Shown here: one piece after another, positions 53,551 to 62,867 of the stretch
Position numbering within the stretch: the stretch's first letter is position 1
Layout: the number at the start of each line of letters is the position of its first letter
From: Methanoculleus sediminis
GTDB taxonomy: Archaea > Halobacteriota > Methanomicrobia > Methanomicrobiales > Methanoculleaceae
NCBI RefSeq assembly: GCF_001017125.1
Contig: NZ_JXOJ01000001.1
Span: forward strand, 328,133 to 392,132
DNA length: 64,000 nucleotides
Direction: 5' to 3'
Translations under genes and position numbers: made by a program
The notes under the pieces: model-generated
What the model was told of the DNA's origin: nothing
Database searches by the model: none
What the model saw: only the letters and a program-made list of their open reading frames with translations

Positions 53551-53943
53551 ATGGCACGACTGAATCCAATCGCTGACGCGATGAGCACGATCAAGAATGC
53601 CGGAGATGCTGGAAAGAGCGAGGTTATTGTAGAACCCGCCAGCAAGCTTCTCGGCGCAATGCTCCGCGTCATGCAGGAAAACGGCTTTATCAGCGGCTTC
53701 GAGTTCATCGACGACGGCCGCGGCGGCCAGTTCCGGGTCCAGCTCTCCGGAACGATCAATAAGTGTGGCGCCATCAGCCCCCGGTTCCCGGTGGCGATGG
53801 CTGATATGGAATACTGGGAGTCGCAGTATCTTCCCGCGAAGAACTTCGGCATCCTGATCGTCTCCACCTCGAAGGGAGTCATCTCCCATGCAGAGGCACG
53901 AAACGAAGGGATCGGCGGGCAGCTGCTGGGATACGTCTACTAA
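53551..53943 (+). CDS. rps8: Ribosomal protein S8 (uS8)
   Basis: 130 aa. N-terminus [22 protein letters not shown] and C-terminus [32 protein letters not shown]. Core 16S rRNA binder of the small-subunit platform. Confidence 0.98.
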   Translation: MARLNPIADAMSTIKNAGDAGKSEVIVEPASKLLGAMLRVMQENGFISGFEFIDDGRGGQFRVQLSGTINKCGAISPRFPVAMADMEYWESQYLPAKNFGILIVSTSKGVISHAEARNEGIGGQLLGYVY

Positions 53944-53958
53944 AAGGAGGGAATGAGT

Positions 53959-54483
53959 ATGGCAATAACACGACAGGTCGAGATCCCTCCCGGCGTTGAC
54001 GTCACGCTCGACGGCGGCATGCTCACGGTCTCCGGGCCGAAGGGCACGCTGGCCCGCGACATGCGCTTCCCGCAGATCGATCTCAAGGTCGACGGCGGCG
54101 AAGTCGTCGTCTCCACGGCATCCGACAAGAAGCGGATCCTCGCCATGACCGGCACGCTCGAGGCCCATGCGAAGAACATGATCCGGGGCGTCGTCGACGG
54201 CTACGAGTACCGGATGAAGGTGGTCTACAGCCACTTCCCGATCCAGATCAAGCAGCAGGGCAACCGCCTCGAGATCACCAACTTCCTCGGCGAGAAGCAG
54301 CCCCGGGTCGCAAAGATCCTCGAGGGCGTCGCCGTCAAGATCGGAAACGACGAGGTTACTCTCACCGGTATCGACAAGGAGAAGGTGGGCAACACGGCCG
54401 CAAACATCGAGCACGCGACCAGGATCACGAAGCGCGATCCCCGGGTGTTCCAGGACGGCATCTACATCACCGAGAGGGCGTGA
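53959..54483 (+). CDS. rpl6: Ribosomal protein L6 (uL6)
   Basis: 174 aa with two L6 repeats; IPPGVDVTLDGGMLTVSGPKGTLARD in the first, VTLTGIDKEKVGNTAANIEHATRITKRDPRVFQDGIYI in the second. GGAGGG is 7 nt before the ATG at 53959, but only 1 nt before the ATG at 53953, so 53959 is chosen. Confidence 0.97.
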   Translation: MAITRQVEIPPGVDVTLDGGMLTVSGPKGTLARDMRFPQIDLKVDGGEVVVSTASDKKRILAMTGTLEAHAKNMIRGVVDGYEYRMKVVYSHFPIQIKQQGNRLEITNFLGEKQPRVAKILEGVAVKIGNDEVTLTGIDKEKVGNTAANIEHATRITKRDPRVFQDGIYITERA

Positions 54484-54488
54484 AAACA

Positions 54489-54923
54489 ATGGACGATACA
54501 AGAAGACTGATCCGCGTCCGCACCCGGCACAACAAGCCTGCCTTCAAGAGGCGGGGCCTTCACCGCAAAGCGAAACTGGCAGATGTCTGGCGGCGTCCGC
54601 GTGGTCTGCACAACAAGCAGAGGCGGCAGTTCAGGGCGAAGGGTGCCCTCCCCCGACCGGGATACGGGAGCCCCGCCGCAGTTCGCGGCATGCACCCGAG
54701 CGGCTATACGGAGGTACGGGTCTTTACACCGGCGGATCTTATGGATCTGAACCCGGAGACCCAGGCCGTCCGGATCGCCGGATCCGTCGGCAACAGGAAG
54801 CGTGGAGCGATTCAGGAGCGGGCTCTGGAACTCGGGCTCAAGGTCCTGAACGCAAAGGACCTCACCCCTGCGGCAGGCATCCCGGCCGCAGCCGAAGAAG
54901 AAGAGGTGAACGAGGATGAGTGA
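54489..54923 (+). CDS. rpl32e: Ribosomal protein L32e (eL32)
   Basis: 144 aa. Core WRRPRGLHNKQRRQFRAKGALPRPGYGSPAAVRGMHPSG and VRIAGSVGNRKR. An Ala/Glu-rich tail (about 128-144). Start set at the ATG 54489; an in-frame GTG at 54480 overlaps the L6 stop. The last 8 nt overlap rpl19e. Confidence 0.95.
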   Translation: MDDTRRLIRVRTRHNKPAFKRRGLHRKAKLADVWRRPRGLHNKQRRQFRAKGALPRPGYGSPAAVRGMHPSGYTEVRVFTPADLMDLNPETQAVRIAGSVGNRKRGAIQERALELGLKVLNAKDLTPAAGIPAAAEEEEVNEDE

Positions 54924-55368
54924 TCTCGCCAGCCAGAAGCGAATGGCGGCCGCCATTCTCAAGTGCGGGGTCAACCGTGTCTGGTTCGATCCCGAGCGTC
55001 AGGCCGATATCGAGGCAGCGATCTCCAGAAACGACCTGCGCGAGCTCATCGGGGAAGGCGCGATCAGGGCGCACCCCGTAAAAGGGAACAGCCGCGGCCG
55101 GGCCCGCGTGCGGATGGCAAAGCGTTCCTACGGCCACCGGAAAGGTCCGGGGCGGAGGAAGGGTGCTGCAGGAGCCCGGAACGCCAGCAAGCGGACGTGG
55201 ATCCGCAAGATCCGGGCGCAGCGCCGCACTCTGCGCGAGATGCGCGAAGATGGTACGATCGACCGGAGTCTCTACCGCCTGATGTACCGGCGGGCTTCCG
55301 GAGGTCAGTTCCGGAGTGTGTCGCATCTTGAGGCTCAGATTGAGATAACGGCAGGGAGGATGAAATAA
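54916..55368 (+). CDS. rpl19e: Ribosomal protein L19e (eL19)
   Basis: 150 aa. SDLASQKRMAAAILKCGVNRVWFDPE is the family N-terminus; the central Arg/Lys/Gly-rich segment (GNSRGRARVRMAKRSYGHRKGPGRRKG) enters rRNA. Overlaps rpl32e by 8 nt and rpl18 by 1 nt. Confidence 0.98.
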   Translation: MSDLASQKRMAAAILKCGVNRVWFDPERQADIEAAISRNDLRELIGEGAIRAHPVKGNSRGRARVRMAKRSYGHRKGPGRRKGAAGARNASKRTWIRKIRAQRRTLREMREDGTIDRSLYRLMYRRASGGQFRSVSHLEAQIEITAGRMK

Positions 55369-55895
55369 TGGCAACCGGCCCAAGATACTTCGTGCCCTTC
55401 CGGAGAAGGCACGAGGGCAAGACCGACTACTACAAGCGGATGTCGCTCCTGTCGTCGGGAACACCGAGAATGGTCGTCCGGAAGACGAACCGGCAGATCA
55501 TCGTACAGCTGGTCGTTCCCGAGGTCGAAGGGGATCGCACCCTGGTGGCTGCGTACTCGGCCGAACTCGCCGACTACGGCTACGAGGGATCGACTGCGAG
55601 CACCCCGGCCGCCTACCTGACCGGGATGCTCTTCGCGGTCAAGGCGCTGAACGCGGGGTATGACGAGGGAATCCTCGACATCGGGCTTGCCCGGGCAAAA
55701 CCCGGAGCACGTGTCTTTGCCGCTCTCAAGGGAGCGGTGGATGCGGGTCTCGACGTCCCCTACGGCGAATCGATCCTCCCCGATGAAGAGCGGCTCAAAG
55801 GTGCCCACATCGCGGAGTATGCTCCCGAGCGGGCGGGCAACCTGGTAACGAATGTAGAGGCTGTGGCTCTGGCCATCAAGAAGGAGCTGGTGTGA
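55368..55895 (+). CDS. rpl18: Ribosomal protein L18 (uL18)
   Basis: 175 aa archaeal form. [41 protein letters not shown] is diagnostic for 5S rRNA binding; C-terminal domain includes [24 protein letters not shown]. One-base overlap with rpl19e. Confidence 0.98.
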   Translation: MATGPRYFVPFRRRHEGKTDYYKRMSLLSSGTPRMVVRKTNRQIIVQLVVPEVEGDRTLVAAYSAELADYGYEGSTASTPAAYLTGMLFAVKALNAGYDEGILDIGLARAKPGARVFAALKGAVDAGLDVPYGESILPDEERLKGAHIAEYAPERAGNLVTNVEAVALAIKKELV

Positions 55896-55896
55896 C

Positions 55897-56514
55897 ATGG
55901 CATACGTACAGGAAGAATGGATTCCGCTCACCGGTCTCGGGCGCATGGTCGCCGCAGGCGAGATCACCAGTATCGATGAGGTGCTCGCGAGCGGCAGGCC
56001 GATCAAGGAGCCGCAGATCGTCGATCTCCTCCTGCCCGACCTGGAGGACGAGGTGCTGGACATCAACATGGTCCAGCGGATGACGGACTCGGGTCGCCGT
56101 GTGAAGTTCCGCACCGTCGTGGTGGTCGGCAACCGGAACGGCTACGTCGGGTTCGGCCAGGGGAAGGACGTCCAGGTCGGTAACGCGATCCAGAAGGCAA
56201 TCGTAAACGCAAAACTGAATCTGATCAAGGTTTCCCGCGGCTGCGGGAGCTGGGAGTGCGGTTGCGAGACCGCTCACTCGATCCCGATCGAGGTGACCGG
56301 CAAGGCAGGCAGTGTCAAGGTGACGCTGAAGCCCGCCCCGCAGGGTATCGGTCTCGTGACCGGGGATATCCCGAAGAAGGTCCTGACGCTTGCAGGCATC
56401 AAGGATGTCTGGGCGTTCAACCGGGGACAGACCCGGACGACCATCAACTATGCAAAGGCGACGTTTGAGGCGCTGAAGCAGACGAACATGGTTCGGATCG
56501 GAGGGACGGAGTGA
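55897..56514 (+). CDS. rps5: Ribosomal protein S5 (uS5)
   Basis: 205 aa. Double-stranded RNA-binding-like N-terminal domain ([36 protein letters not shown]) and S5 C-terminal domain ([33 protein letters not shown]). The Cys pair in CGSWECGC is archaeal. Contributes to decoding fidelity. Confidence 0.98.
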   Translation: MAYVQEEWIPLTGLGRMVAAGEITSIDEVLASGRPIKEPQIVDLLLPDLEDEVLDINMVQRMTDSGRRVKFRTVVVVGNRNGYVGFGQGKDVQVGNAIQKAIVNAKLNLIKVSRGCGSWECGCETAHSIPIEVTGKAGSVKVTLKPAPQGIGLVTGDIPKKVLTLAGIKDVWAFNRGQTRTTINYAKATFEALKQTNMVRIGGTE

Positions 56515-56975
56515 TGTACGCGGTAGTACAGGTGCGCGGCGTGGTCAAGACCAACCACGAGATCAAGGACACCTTGAAGATGCTCCGCCTGCACCACGTG
56601 AACCACTGCGTCCTCGTGCCCGATACGCCCGCGTATCTGGGCATGATCCGCAAGGTGAAGGACTTCGTGGCGTACGGTGAGGTTGACGCCGGGACTCTGG
56701 CCACCCTCCTGCGCACCCGGGGCAGACTGACCGGGGACGAGAAGCTGACCGACGAATACGTCCGCGCGCATACCCCGTATGCCGATATCGATGAGTTCGC
56801 GGCAGCACTCTGCAACGGCGAGACGAGTTTCCGTGACCTGGTGGAGATCAAACCGGTGCTGAGACTGCATCCACCTCGAAAGGGCTATAAAACCATCAAG
56901 CGAACCTTTCAGCAGGGTGGAGCTCTCGGCTACTATGGCCCACAGATCAACGATCTCCTCTACAAGATGAGGTGA
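56514..56975 (+). CDS. rpl30: Ribosomal protein L30 (uL30)
   Basis: 153 aa, the long archaeal/eukaryal L7-like form. [45 protein letters not shown] then LHPPRKGYKTIKRTFQQGGALGYYG. ATG at 56514 shares the last base of the S5 stop. Confidence 0.98.
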   Translation: MYAVVQVRGVVKTNHEIKDTLKMLRLHHVNHCVLVPDTPAYLGMIRKVKDFVAYGEVDAGTLATLLRTRGRLTGDEKLTDEYVRAHTPYADIDEFAAALCNGETSFRDLVEIKPVLRLHPPRKGYKTIKRTFQQGGALGYYGPQINDLLYKMR

Positions 56976-56980
56976 GACAG

Positions 56981-57406
56981 ATGCCCGTAAACAAGAGATC
57001 CAAATACAGGGGTTCACGAACCTGCGGCGGCGGTACGCACAAGAACCGGCGTGGCGCCGGCAACAGGGGTGGACGGGGTAGAGCCGGGCAGCGCGATCAC
57101 CGCTTCTCTCACTTCTACCTGAAGGGCGAGATATCCAACGGTAAGCACGGTTTTATCAGCAAGACTTCCGTGCCGGTATCTGCTCTCGATGTCGGTGAGA
57201 TCGACCAGATGGCCGAAGCGCTGCTTCGTGAAGGGCTTGCCACCCGGGAGGGCGATCTCATCGCCCTCGACGCCGCCGAACTCGGCATCGAGAAGGTGCT
57301 CGGCGGTGGAAGAGTCACCCACAAAATGAGTATCTCCGCCCGGGAGTTCTCCGAACGTGCCCGGACGAAAATCGAGGAGATGGGCGGTCAGGCAACGACC
57401 GTCTGA
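56981..57406 (+). CDS. rpl15: Ribosomal protein L15 (uL15)
   Basis: 141 aa. Gly/Arg-rich N-terminus MPVNKRSKYRGSRTCGGGTHKNRRGAGNRGGRGRAGQRDHRFSHF typical of archaeal L15, then KLG-less C-terminal domain (ALDVGEIDQMAEALLREGL). GAGGTGA is 5 nt before the ATG. Confidence 0.97.
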   Translation: MPVNKRSKYRGSRTCGGGTHKNRRGAGNRGGRGRAGQRDHRFSHFYLKGEISNGKHGFISKTSVPVSALDVGEIDQMAEALLREGLATREGDLIALDAAELGIEKVLGGGRVTHKMSISAREFSERARTKIEEMGGQATTV

Positions 57407-57427
57407 TCTTCTTTTTCAGGTGAAACC

Positions 57428-58861
57428 ATGGGAGATCTGCTGGATAGATTTGAACCCATCCTTGCAGCGATGCCTGCAGTCAGGGGGCCGGAAGGGCACG
57501 TCCACTTCAAGAATAAACTTATGTGGACGCTTGCTATCCTGCTTCTCTACTTCTCATTGACCAACATCGATATCTTTGGACTCTCTGCGCAGTCACAGGA
57601 TATTTTCGGAATGTACCGTGCCCTGCTTGCCGGTGCGAGCGGTTCGCTCCTGCATCTCGGTATCGGGCCGATCGTCACCGCGTCGATCGTGCTGCAGCTG
57701 CTCAAGGGTGCCGGACTCCTGCAGATCGATACCAGCGAAGCACGTGGGCAGGTCATGTACATGGGCCTGCAGAAGATGCTCATCTTCGTGATGATCATCG
57801 TCGAAGCGTTCCCCATGGTTGCGAGCGGGATGATGATGCCCGACCCGACGGTGGCTGCGCAGTTCTTCGGCGGAAATATGCTCACGGTCTCGCTCCTGAT
57901 CTTCCTCCAGGTCTGCCTCGGCGGGCTTCTGGTGGTGCTGATGGACGAGGTCGTCACGAAGTGGGGCGTCGGTTCGGGCGTGGGACTCTTCATCGTTGCG
58001 GGAGTCTCGCAGGGTCTCGTGAACGGGTTCCTGAACTGGCAGACGGGCACCGATCCCTTCCCGATCGGGTTCTTCCCGAGGCTGTTCGCCATAGGTACCT
58101 CGGGAGCGAACTTCCTCGAGTACTTCGGAACGGATCTGCTCGCCCTCGTCACGACGATAGTCATCTTCATGATCATCGTCTACGTGGAGTCGACCCGTAT
58201 CGAGATACCGCTTGCGCACACGGCCGTCCGCGGCGCCCGTGCGCGGTTCCCGGTGAAGCTCATCTACGCGAGCGTTCTGCCGATGATTCTCGTCCGGGTG
58301 CTGCAGGCGAACATCCAGATGATCGGGATGTTCCTCTCGAACGCCGGGATAACGATCTTCGGCGAGTTCCAGGGACAGACACCGGTAAACGGCCTGATGT
58401 GGTATATCGCCCCCATCAACCAGCCCCAGGACTGGATGTGGTGGCTCTCCGATCTCGGGCACGCTCCCTGGGAGATCATGCTGCGTATGGGCATCGATAT
58501 CACCGTCATGGTGGTCGGGGGCGCGATCTTCGCGCTTTTCTGGGTCAAGACCGCCGGCCTCGACTCGAAGGACGTGGCCCGGCAGATCCAGAGAAGCGGG
58601 ATGCAGATCCCCGGCTACCGGCGGAGTGAGCAGGTGCTCGTGAAGTACCTCGACCGATACATCCCGCGGATCACCGTCATCGGCGGTGTGTTCATCGGCC
58701 TTCTCTCGGTCGTCGCGAACCTCTTCGGTGTCATCGGCGCGGTCGGGGGAACGGGTCTGCTGCTTGCGGTGAGTATCACCTACCGCCTCTACGAGGAGGT
58801 CGCAAGCCAGCAGATCATGGAGATGTACCCGTTCATGCGCGGGTTCTTTGGGAAAGAGTAA
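57428..58861 (+). CDS. secY: Protein translocase subunit SecY
   Basis: 477 aa with ten membrane helices; channel of the Sec61/SecYEG complex. Plug and helix 2a region: GIGPIVTASIVLQLLKGAGLLQ. Cytoplasmic loops: VYVESTRIEIPLAHTAVRGARARFPVKLIYASVLPMILVRVLQANIQM (C4) and the C5 loop LDSKDVARQIQRSGMQIPGYR, which contact the ribosome. Last gene of the ribosomal transcription unit, followed by hairpins. Confidence 0.98.
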   Translation: MGDLLDRFEPILAAMPAVRGPEGHVHFKNKLMWTLAILLLYFSLTNIDIFGLSAQSQDIFGMYRALLAGASGSLLHLGIGPIVTASIVLQLLKGAGLLQIDTSEARGQVMYMGLQKMLIFVMIIVEAFPMVASGMMMPDPTVAAQFFGGNMLTVSLLIFLQVCLGGLLVVLMDEVVTKWGVGSGVGLFIVAGVSQGLVNGFLNWQTGTDPFPIGFFPRLFAIGTSGANFLEYFGTDLLALVTTIVIFMIIVYVESTRIEIPLAHTAVRGARARFPVKLIYASVLPMILVRVLQANIQMIGMFLSNAGITIFGEFQGQTPVNGLMWYIAPINQPQDWMWWLSDLGHAPWEIMLRMGIDITVMVVGGAIFALFWVKTAGLDSKDVARQIQRSGMQIPGYRRSEQVLVKYLDRYIPRITVIGGVFIGLLSVVANLFGVIGAVGGTGLLLAVSITYRLYEEVASQQIMEMYPFMRGFFGKE

Positions 58862-58868
58862 GTCCGTA

Positions 58869-59005
58869 GGCCCGACCCGCAGGTCGGGCCGAAGGAGTTA
58901 CTCCTGGAGAAAAAGGTGCCTCAGCACCTTTTTCGACCGGGAGTGAGCCCGGAGGAGTCATTCTTGAAGAAGCGGCGCGAAGCGCTCGCTTCGACTGAGA
59001 ATGAC
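58869..59005 (+). terminator. Cluster of perfect hairpins after secY
   Basis: Three inverted repeats in 140 bp: GGCCCGACC/GGTCGGGCC with loop CGCA (58869-58890); AAAAAGGTGC/GCACCTTTTT with loop CTCA (58910-58933), ending in T5; and GTCATTCT/AGAATGAC (58957-58964 and 58998-59005). The second has the form of a terminator in both directions. Confidence 0.7.
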
Positions 59006-59153
59006 CTCTTCTGATTCTCACTCTCCCCCAAAACCGCACAGAACCCATTTTCTACCCGGGATCACCCGGGCATGGAGCAATTCCGAAAGGCATTACTCTT
59101 TCAGGCACGGATTTATCTTAACAGCGAATGATACCCTAACGGGAGTGATAAAG

Positions 59154-59729
59154 TTGGGAAAGAAAGTTGTCGTGACGGGGGTTCCCGGTGTTGGAAAGAC
59201 CACCGTCATCAATGGCGCGATGGAGAGGCTGGCGGCCGAAGGCGTTGCGTATAAGGCCGTCAACTTCGGCACGTTCATGTTTGAGGTGGCTAAAAAGGAG
59301 AACCTGGTCTCGGATCGCGATGAGATGCGCAAGCTCGAGAAAGACGTCCAGAAACGCCTTCAGCAGGCGGCCGCCTCGGGAATCGCCGCCATGAGCGGAG
59401 ATGCAAACATCATCATCGACACCCACAGCAGCGTCAAGACCCCGACGGGGTTCCTTGCGGGGCTGCCCGAATGGGTGCTCCGCGAGTTGATGCCCGACAT
59501 CGTCGTGCTGGTGGAGACCGACCCCGACCAGATCCTGATGCGCCGGCTCGGCGACGCCTCAAGGGCCCGCGACATGGAAGGATACCGCGCGATCGCCGAA
59601 CACCAGGAGTTCAACCGCGCAGTCAGCGCGGCATATGCGATGTATACCGGCTGCACCATCAAGATCGTCCGGAACGAGAACTTCCTGCTCGAACAGGGCA
59701 TCGACGACCTGGTGAGTGTGCTGAGGTAA
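59154..59729 (+). CDS. adkA: Archaeal adenylate kinase
   Basis: 191 aa. Converts AMP + ATP to two ADP. P-loop GVPGVGKTT (9-17), then KAVNFGTFM and NIIIDTHSSVKTPTGFLAGLP, the archaeal-type signature. No ATG fits: TTG at 59154 follows GGAGTGAT by 4 nt and gives MGKKVVVTGVPG, as in relatives; GTG at 59145 would fall inside that ribosome site. TATA (ATTTATCTTAA, about 59110) fits a leader of about 17 nt, so adkA has its own promoter after the secY hairpins. Confidence 0.92.
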   Translation: MGKKVVVTGVPGVGKTTVINGAMERLAAEGVAYKAVNFGTFMFEVAKKENLVSDRDEMRKLEKDVQKRLQQAAASGIAAMSGDANIIIDTHSSVKTPTGFLAGLPEWVLRELMPDIVVLVETDPDQILMRRLGDASRARDMEGYRAIAEHQEFNRAVSAAYAMYTGCTIKIVRNENFLLEQGIDDLVSVLR

Positions 59730-59735
59730 CCTGAT

Positions 59736-60356
59736 ATGGTGGACCTGAAGAAGCACGGCCCGACGATCGCCCTCCTCTTTACCATGCTGGTCTTCATCTC
59801 GTACAGCATCGAGTGGATACGGGTGACGGTCGGTCACGCGATGGATGTAGTGCTGGGCCCCTTCATCGACACCCTCGGGGTGCCGTTCTTCGTCATGATC
59901 CTGATCCTCTCAAGCATCACGGGCCTCTACTCCTCGCTCGTCCAGAAGTACACCATCGACTACGAGAAGATGCAGGAGACGCAGGCGAAGATGAAGGTCT
60001 TCCAGAAGGAATTCCGGGAGGCCCAGCTCTCCGGGGACGAAAAGAGGATCAAGAAGCTTCAGGGAAGACAGGAGCGGATGATGCAGGACCAGCTCGAGTT
60101 CTCCCGGCAGCAGTTTACGCCGATGGCGATCATCCTCGTGCTCTCCGTGCCGATCTTCTTCTGGCTTCTCCTGCGGCTTCCCGAAGTCGGCACACCGGCT
60201 GCCATTGGGACCGGCATCGTGCTGCCGTTCCTCGGAGCGGTCAGCCTCTCGGGCTTTGCGTTCTGGATCGTCCCGGCCTGGATCCTGTGGTATATGATCT
60301 GCTCGCTGACGATCAGCCAGGTGATAAGGAAGGCCCTCAACATCGGAGGGCTCTGA
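59736..60356 (+). CDS. DUF106/EMC3-type Oxa1-superfamily membrane insertase
   Basis: 206 aa. Three membrane helices with a charged cytoplasmic coiled coil between the first and second (about 80-125, KYTIDYEKMQETQAKMKVFQKE), the layout of archaeal Ylp1/EMC3/TMCO1 proteins. It probably assists insertion of membrane proteins next to SecY, which fits the location. Begins 6 nt after adkA; 1-nt overlap with cmk. Confidence 0.92.
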   Translation: MVDLKKHGPTIALLFTMLVFISYSIEWIRVTVGHAMDVVLGPFIDTLGVPFFVMILILSSITGLYSSLVQKYTIDYEKMQETQAKMKVFQKEFREAQLSGDEKRIKKLQGRQERMMQDQLEFSRQQFTPMAIILVLSVPIFFWLLLRLPEVGTPAAIGTGIVLPFLGAVSLSGFAFWIVPAWILWYMICSLTISQVIRKALNIGGL

Positions 60357-60901
60357 TGCGGATCACCATCAGCGGTCCGCCGGGGAGCGGCACCACGTCG
60401 CTCGCCCGCTACCTCGCGGGGAAGCACGGGCTCGACCTCATCTCCGCGGGAGAGGTCTTCCGTCAGCTCGCGAAGGAGCACGGCATGGATCTCGCCGGGT
60501 TCGGGAAGTTCGCGGAGAGCGATCCCTCGGTCGACCGGATGATCGACGCCCGGCAGAAAGAGATCGGTGAAGCCGCCGAAAACATCATCATCGAGGGCAG
60601 GCTCTCGGGCAGGATGGTCGAGAACGCCGATCTCCGTATCTGGCTTTCGGCGTCGCTTTCCTGCCGGGCAAGACGCATTGCGGGACGTGACGGGATGGAC
60701 GAAGAGGGAGCCCGGGTCTATACCGAGAACCGGCAGCGTTCGGAATCGACCCGCTACCGGAACTACTACGGTATCGAGATCGACGACCTCTCGCCGTACG
60801 ACATCGTCCTCTCGTCCGAGACCTTCGGCGTGGACGCCCTCGGCACCATCGTGGACGCCGCGATCGCGTGCCTTGCACGGCAGCAGGCCGGCGACCTCTA
60901 G
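60356..60901 (+). CDS. cmk: Cytidylate kinase (archaeal type)
   Basis: 181 aa. P-loop GPPGSGTTS (7-15), LISAGEVFRQLAKEHGMDLAGF and NIIIEGRLSGRM, C-terminal RYRNYYGIEIDDLSPYDIVL. Phosphorylates CMP/dCMP with ATP. Start ATG 60356 is preceded by GGAGGG. Converges on atpD with a 4-nt overlap of stops. Confidence 0.95.
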   Translation: MRITISGPPGSGTTSLARYLAGKHGLDLISAGEVFRQLAKEHGMDLAGFGKFAESDPSVDRMIDARQKEIGEAAENIIIEGRLSGRMVENADLRIWLSASLSCRARRIAGRDGMDEEGARVYTENRQRSESTRYRNYYGIEIDDLSPYDIVLSSETFGVDALGTIVDAAIACLARQQAGDL

Positions 60902-61542
60902 CGGTCCCCTACCCTCTTTGCTTTTATCTTTTTGATGCGCCGGAGCCGGGTCCATTCCTGCCGCTCCATCTCGTCGCGCTGGTCTTCGATGAACCGGCGG
61001 ATCTCCGTGAGTTCCGGGATGATCTTGAGTTCCAGTGCGTTCACCCGTCGCCGCGTCTTCTCGATGTCGTCGAGCAGGTGCTTGACCCCTCCTTCGAGTT
61101 CGGCGGTTGCGATGATCGCTTCGAGAAGTTCCTCGTAGGCGTCGGCCGCGTCGTCGATGACCGACGATGTTCCGAGGATACCGTAACCCCTCTGGTCGAG
61201 TGTCTTTCTCACCATCACCGGTTCGAGGTCCGGGAGCCGCACCCCGAATGTGTTCCTGTTTCCGGTTGCATAGGAAGGATAGGCCTCTACCGAGAGCGCC
61301 GCGAGGAGCACTCCCGTCGCCCCCTCCATCATGGCGGCGACCGCTACCATCTCCCGTGCGCCGGCGAACTTCTCTTCGAGTTCCCTGCGGTTCAGGGCTG
61401 CCTGCTCGGTGAGTTTGACCAGTTCCAGCATCATGCCGTCGAGTTTCATCGACAAAAGCCGGTGTACCCGCTCTGCGAGCGCCTGCCTCCGCCTGACGAT
61501 CAGGAGGCCGGCCCTGGTGGGTTTGATGTCGTCGACCGGCAT
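60898..61542 (-). CDS. atpD: A-type ATP synthase subunit D (central stalk)
   Basis: 214 aa. Long antiparallel coiled coil: N-terminal DDIKPTRAGLLIVRRRQALAERVHRLLSMKLD and C-terminal TRRRVNALELKIIPELTEIRRFIEDQRDEMERQEWTRLRRIK, the family signature. It rotates inside the A3B3 head. Only atpC precedes it; the other subunits are not in this window. Confidence 0.95.
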   Translation of the reverse strand: MPVDDIKPTRAGLLIVRRRQALAERVHRLLSMKLDGMMLELVKLTEQAALNRRELEEKFAGAREMVAVAAMMEGATGVLLAALSVEAYPSYATGNRNTFGVRLPDLEPVMVRKTLDQRGYGILGTSSVIDDAADAYEELLEAIIATAELEGGVKHLLDDIEKTRRRVNALELKIIPELTEIRRFIEDQRDEMERQEWTRLRRIKKIKAKRVGDR

Positions 61543-61551
61543 GGTGCTCTC

Positions 61552-62679
61552 CTACAGGACGATATACTGCCATATCCGTTCGGGCAAGAGGCCGAATGCT
61601 TTCCCCCGTGCGATTGCCCGCAGGTTCGCGACCTCGTACTTCTTCCGCTCGAGGTATGCAAGCACCGGCAGAACCGAGAACGGGTGCCGCCGGGAGAGGG
61701 CTTCCAGCTGGTGGAGCCTGACGCGGGTGACCGCCATTTCGACCTCGTGGACGGGCCGCCTGCGCCGGTGCCATCGCTGCCAGACCAGTTCTGCGGCATC
61801 TGTGCTTGAGAAATCCGGATCCTGCCGGAGTTCGCGCACCGCCTGGGCGAGAACCGGGACGATGTCGGTCGAAAGAAAGGCGCTGACGAACTCTCCTTCC
61901 GTCTCGATGCCGTAGAGCCTTCGGAAGAGGTCGACGGGGATACGGCCGCCGGGGATCATCGTCCGGTCGATGGTCGCGATATCGCACGCCTCTTCTGCGC
62001 AGTGGAGCCGGAGGAGGTTTCTCATGTTGGTGATGTCGATCTCGAACCGGAGGTAGCCGATCAGCTCCTGGCATCCGCTGCACCCGGTTGCGGCAAGACC
62101 GAGAAGGTCGGTGTAGTATTGCCGGTAAAGCTCGTTCTCGATCCGGGCAAAGACGCCCGTCTCACCGCAGATCCGGTAGTACTCCGCGAGAACCGGGTAG
62201 AGCCGCCAGCCCTGGAGCGCCTCGATAGCCTCGCCGCAGTTCGTGAAGTTAAGAAGGCGGTCGAGGAGCGTGCCGTCGAGTTCCCCCGCCGGGACGAGAA
62301 GATCGCGGATCTGGCGCCGGGGTATGTCGTGAACCGTGCCCCGCAGGATCGCCATGACGTTTGCGATGTCCCACCGGTTGAGGTATTCCCCGGTCAGGGT
62401 GTGCAGGTCGCCGGGAGCGGTCGCCATGGCGTGCCGGAACGACTGCGCCAGGTTGCGGTTTACCGCCTCTTCGATGAGCTGGGCACCGGAAAAGTCGTGC
62501 GCGAGATCCAGGATGTCCTCTCTGTACTCTTCCTGTCGGCTGAGATATCCGATCACCCCCGGTATGCTCATCCGCATGATCCGCAGGTATTCTTCACGAG
62601 GAAGGAGCGTCGTCCTCCTTACCCGGAACCGGGTGCAGGCGTAGATGCACGAGGGGGAGGTCACGCCCAGCGGGGGCAT
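61552..62679 (-). CDS. atpC: A-type ATP synthase subunit C (rotor-stalk connector)
   Basis: 375 aa, family length about 350-380. N-terminal YACTRFRVRRTTLLPREEYLRI, central LTGEYLNRWDIANVMAILRG and YLRFEIDITNMRNLLRLH, C-terminal LERKKYEVANLRAIARGKAFGL are conserved. It couples the c-ring to the DF stalk. TATA (CATTTATAG on the minus strand, about 62703-62711) predicts a leaderless transcript, so atpC-atpD form their own unit, with a 9-nt gap. Confidence 0.95.
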   Translation of the reverse strand: MPPLGVTSPSCIYACTRFRVRRTTLLPREEYLRIMRMSIPGVIGYLSRQEEYREDILDLAHDFSGAQLIEEAVNRNLAQSFRHAMATAPGDLHTLTGEYLNRWDIANVMAILRGTVHDIPRRQIRDLLVPAGELDGTLLDRLLNFTNCGEAIEALQGWRLYPVLAEYYRICGETGVFARIENELYRQYYTDLLGLAATGCSGCQELIGYLRFEIDITNMRNLLRLHCAEEACDIATIDRTMIPGGRIPVDLFRRLYGIETEGEFVSAFLSTDIVPVLAQAVRELRQDPDFSSTDAAELVWQRWHRRRRPVHEVEMAVTRVRLHQLEALSRRHPFSVLPVLAYLERKKYEVANLRAIARGKAFGLLPERIWQYIVL

Positions 62680-62867
62680 ACGTCCCTATTATCGTTCCCT
62701 TCTATAAATGCGCACCCGGTTGAGATCAGGGGTGGGGAGGCGGCCGGGAGGATGGCGCAGGCAGGCCCGGCGCCGGTGCGGGGGGCCTTGAAGAGTACCG
62801 GCAACAGCCCGGGGCGACAGGATGAGGTGTTTCCCCCGGAGAACCGGATGGGAGGCGTGTTTGGGGC

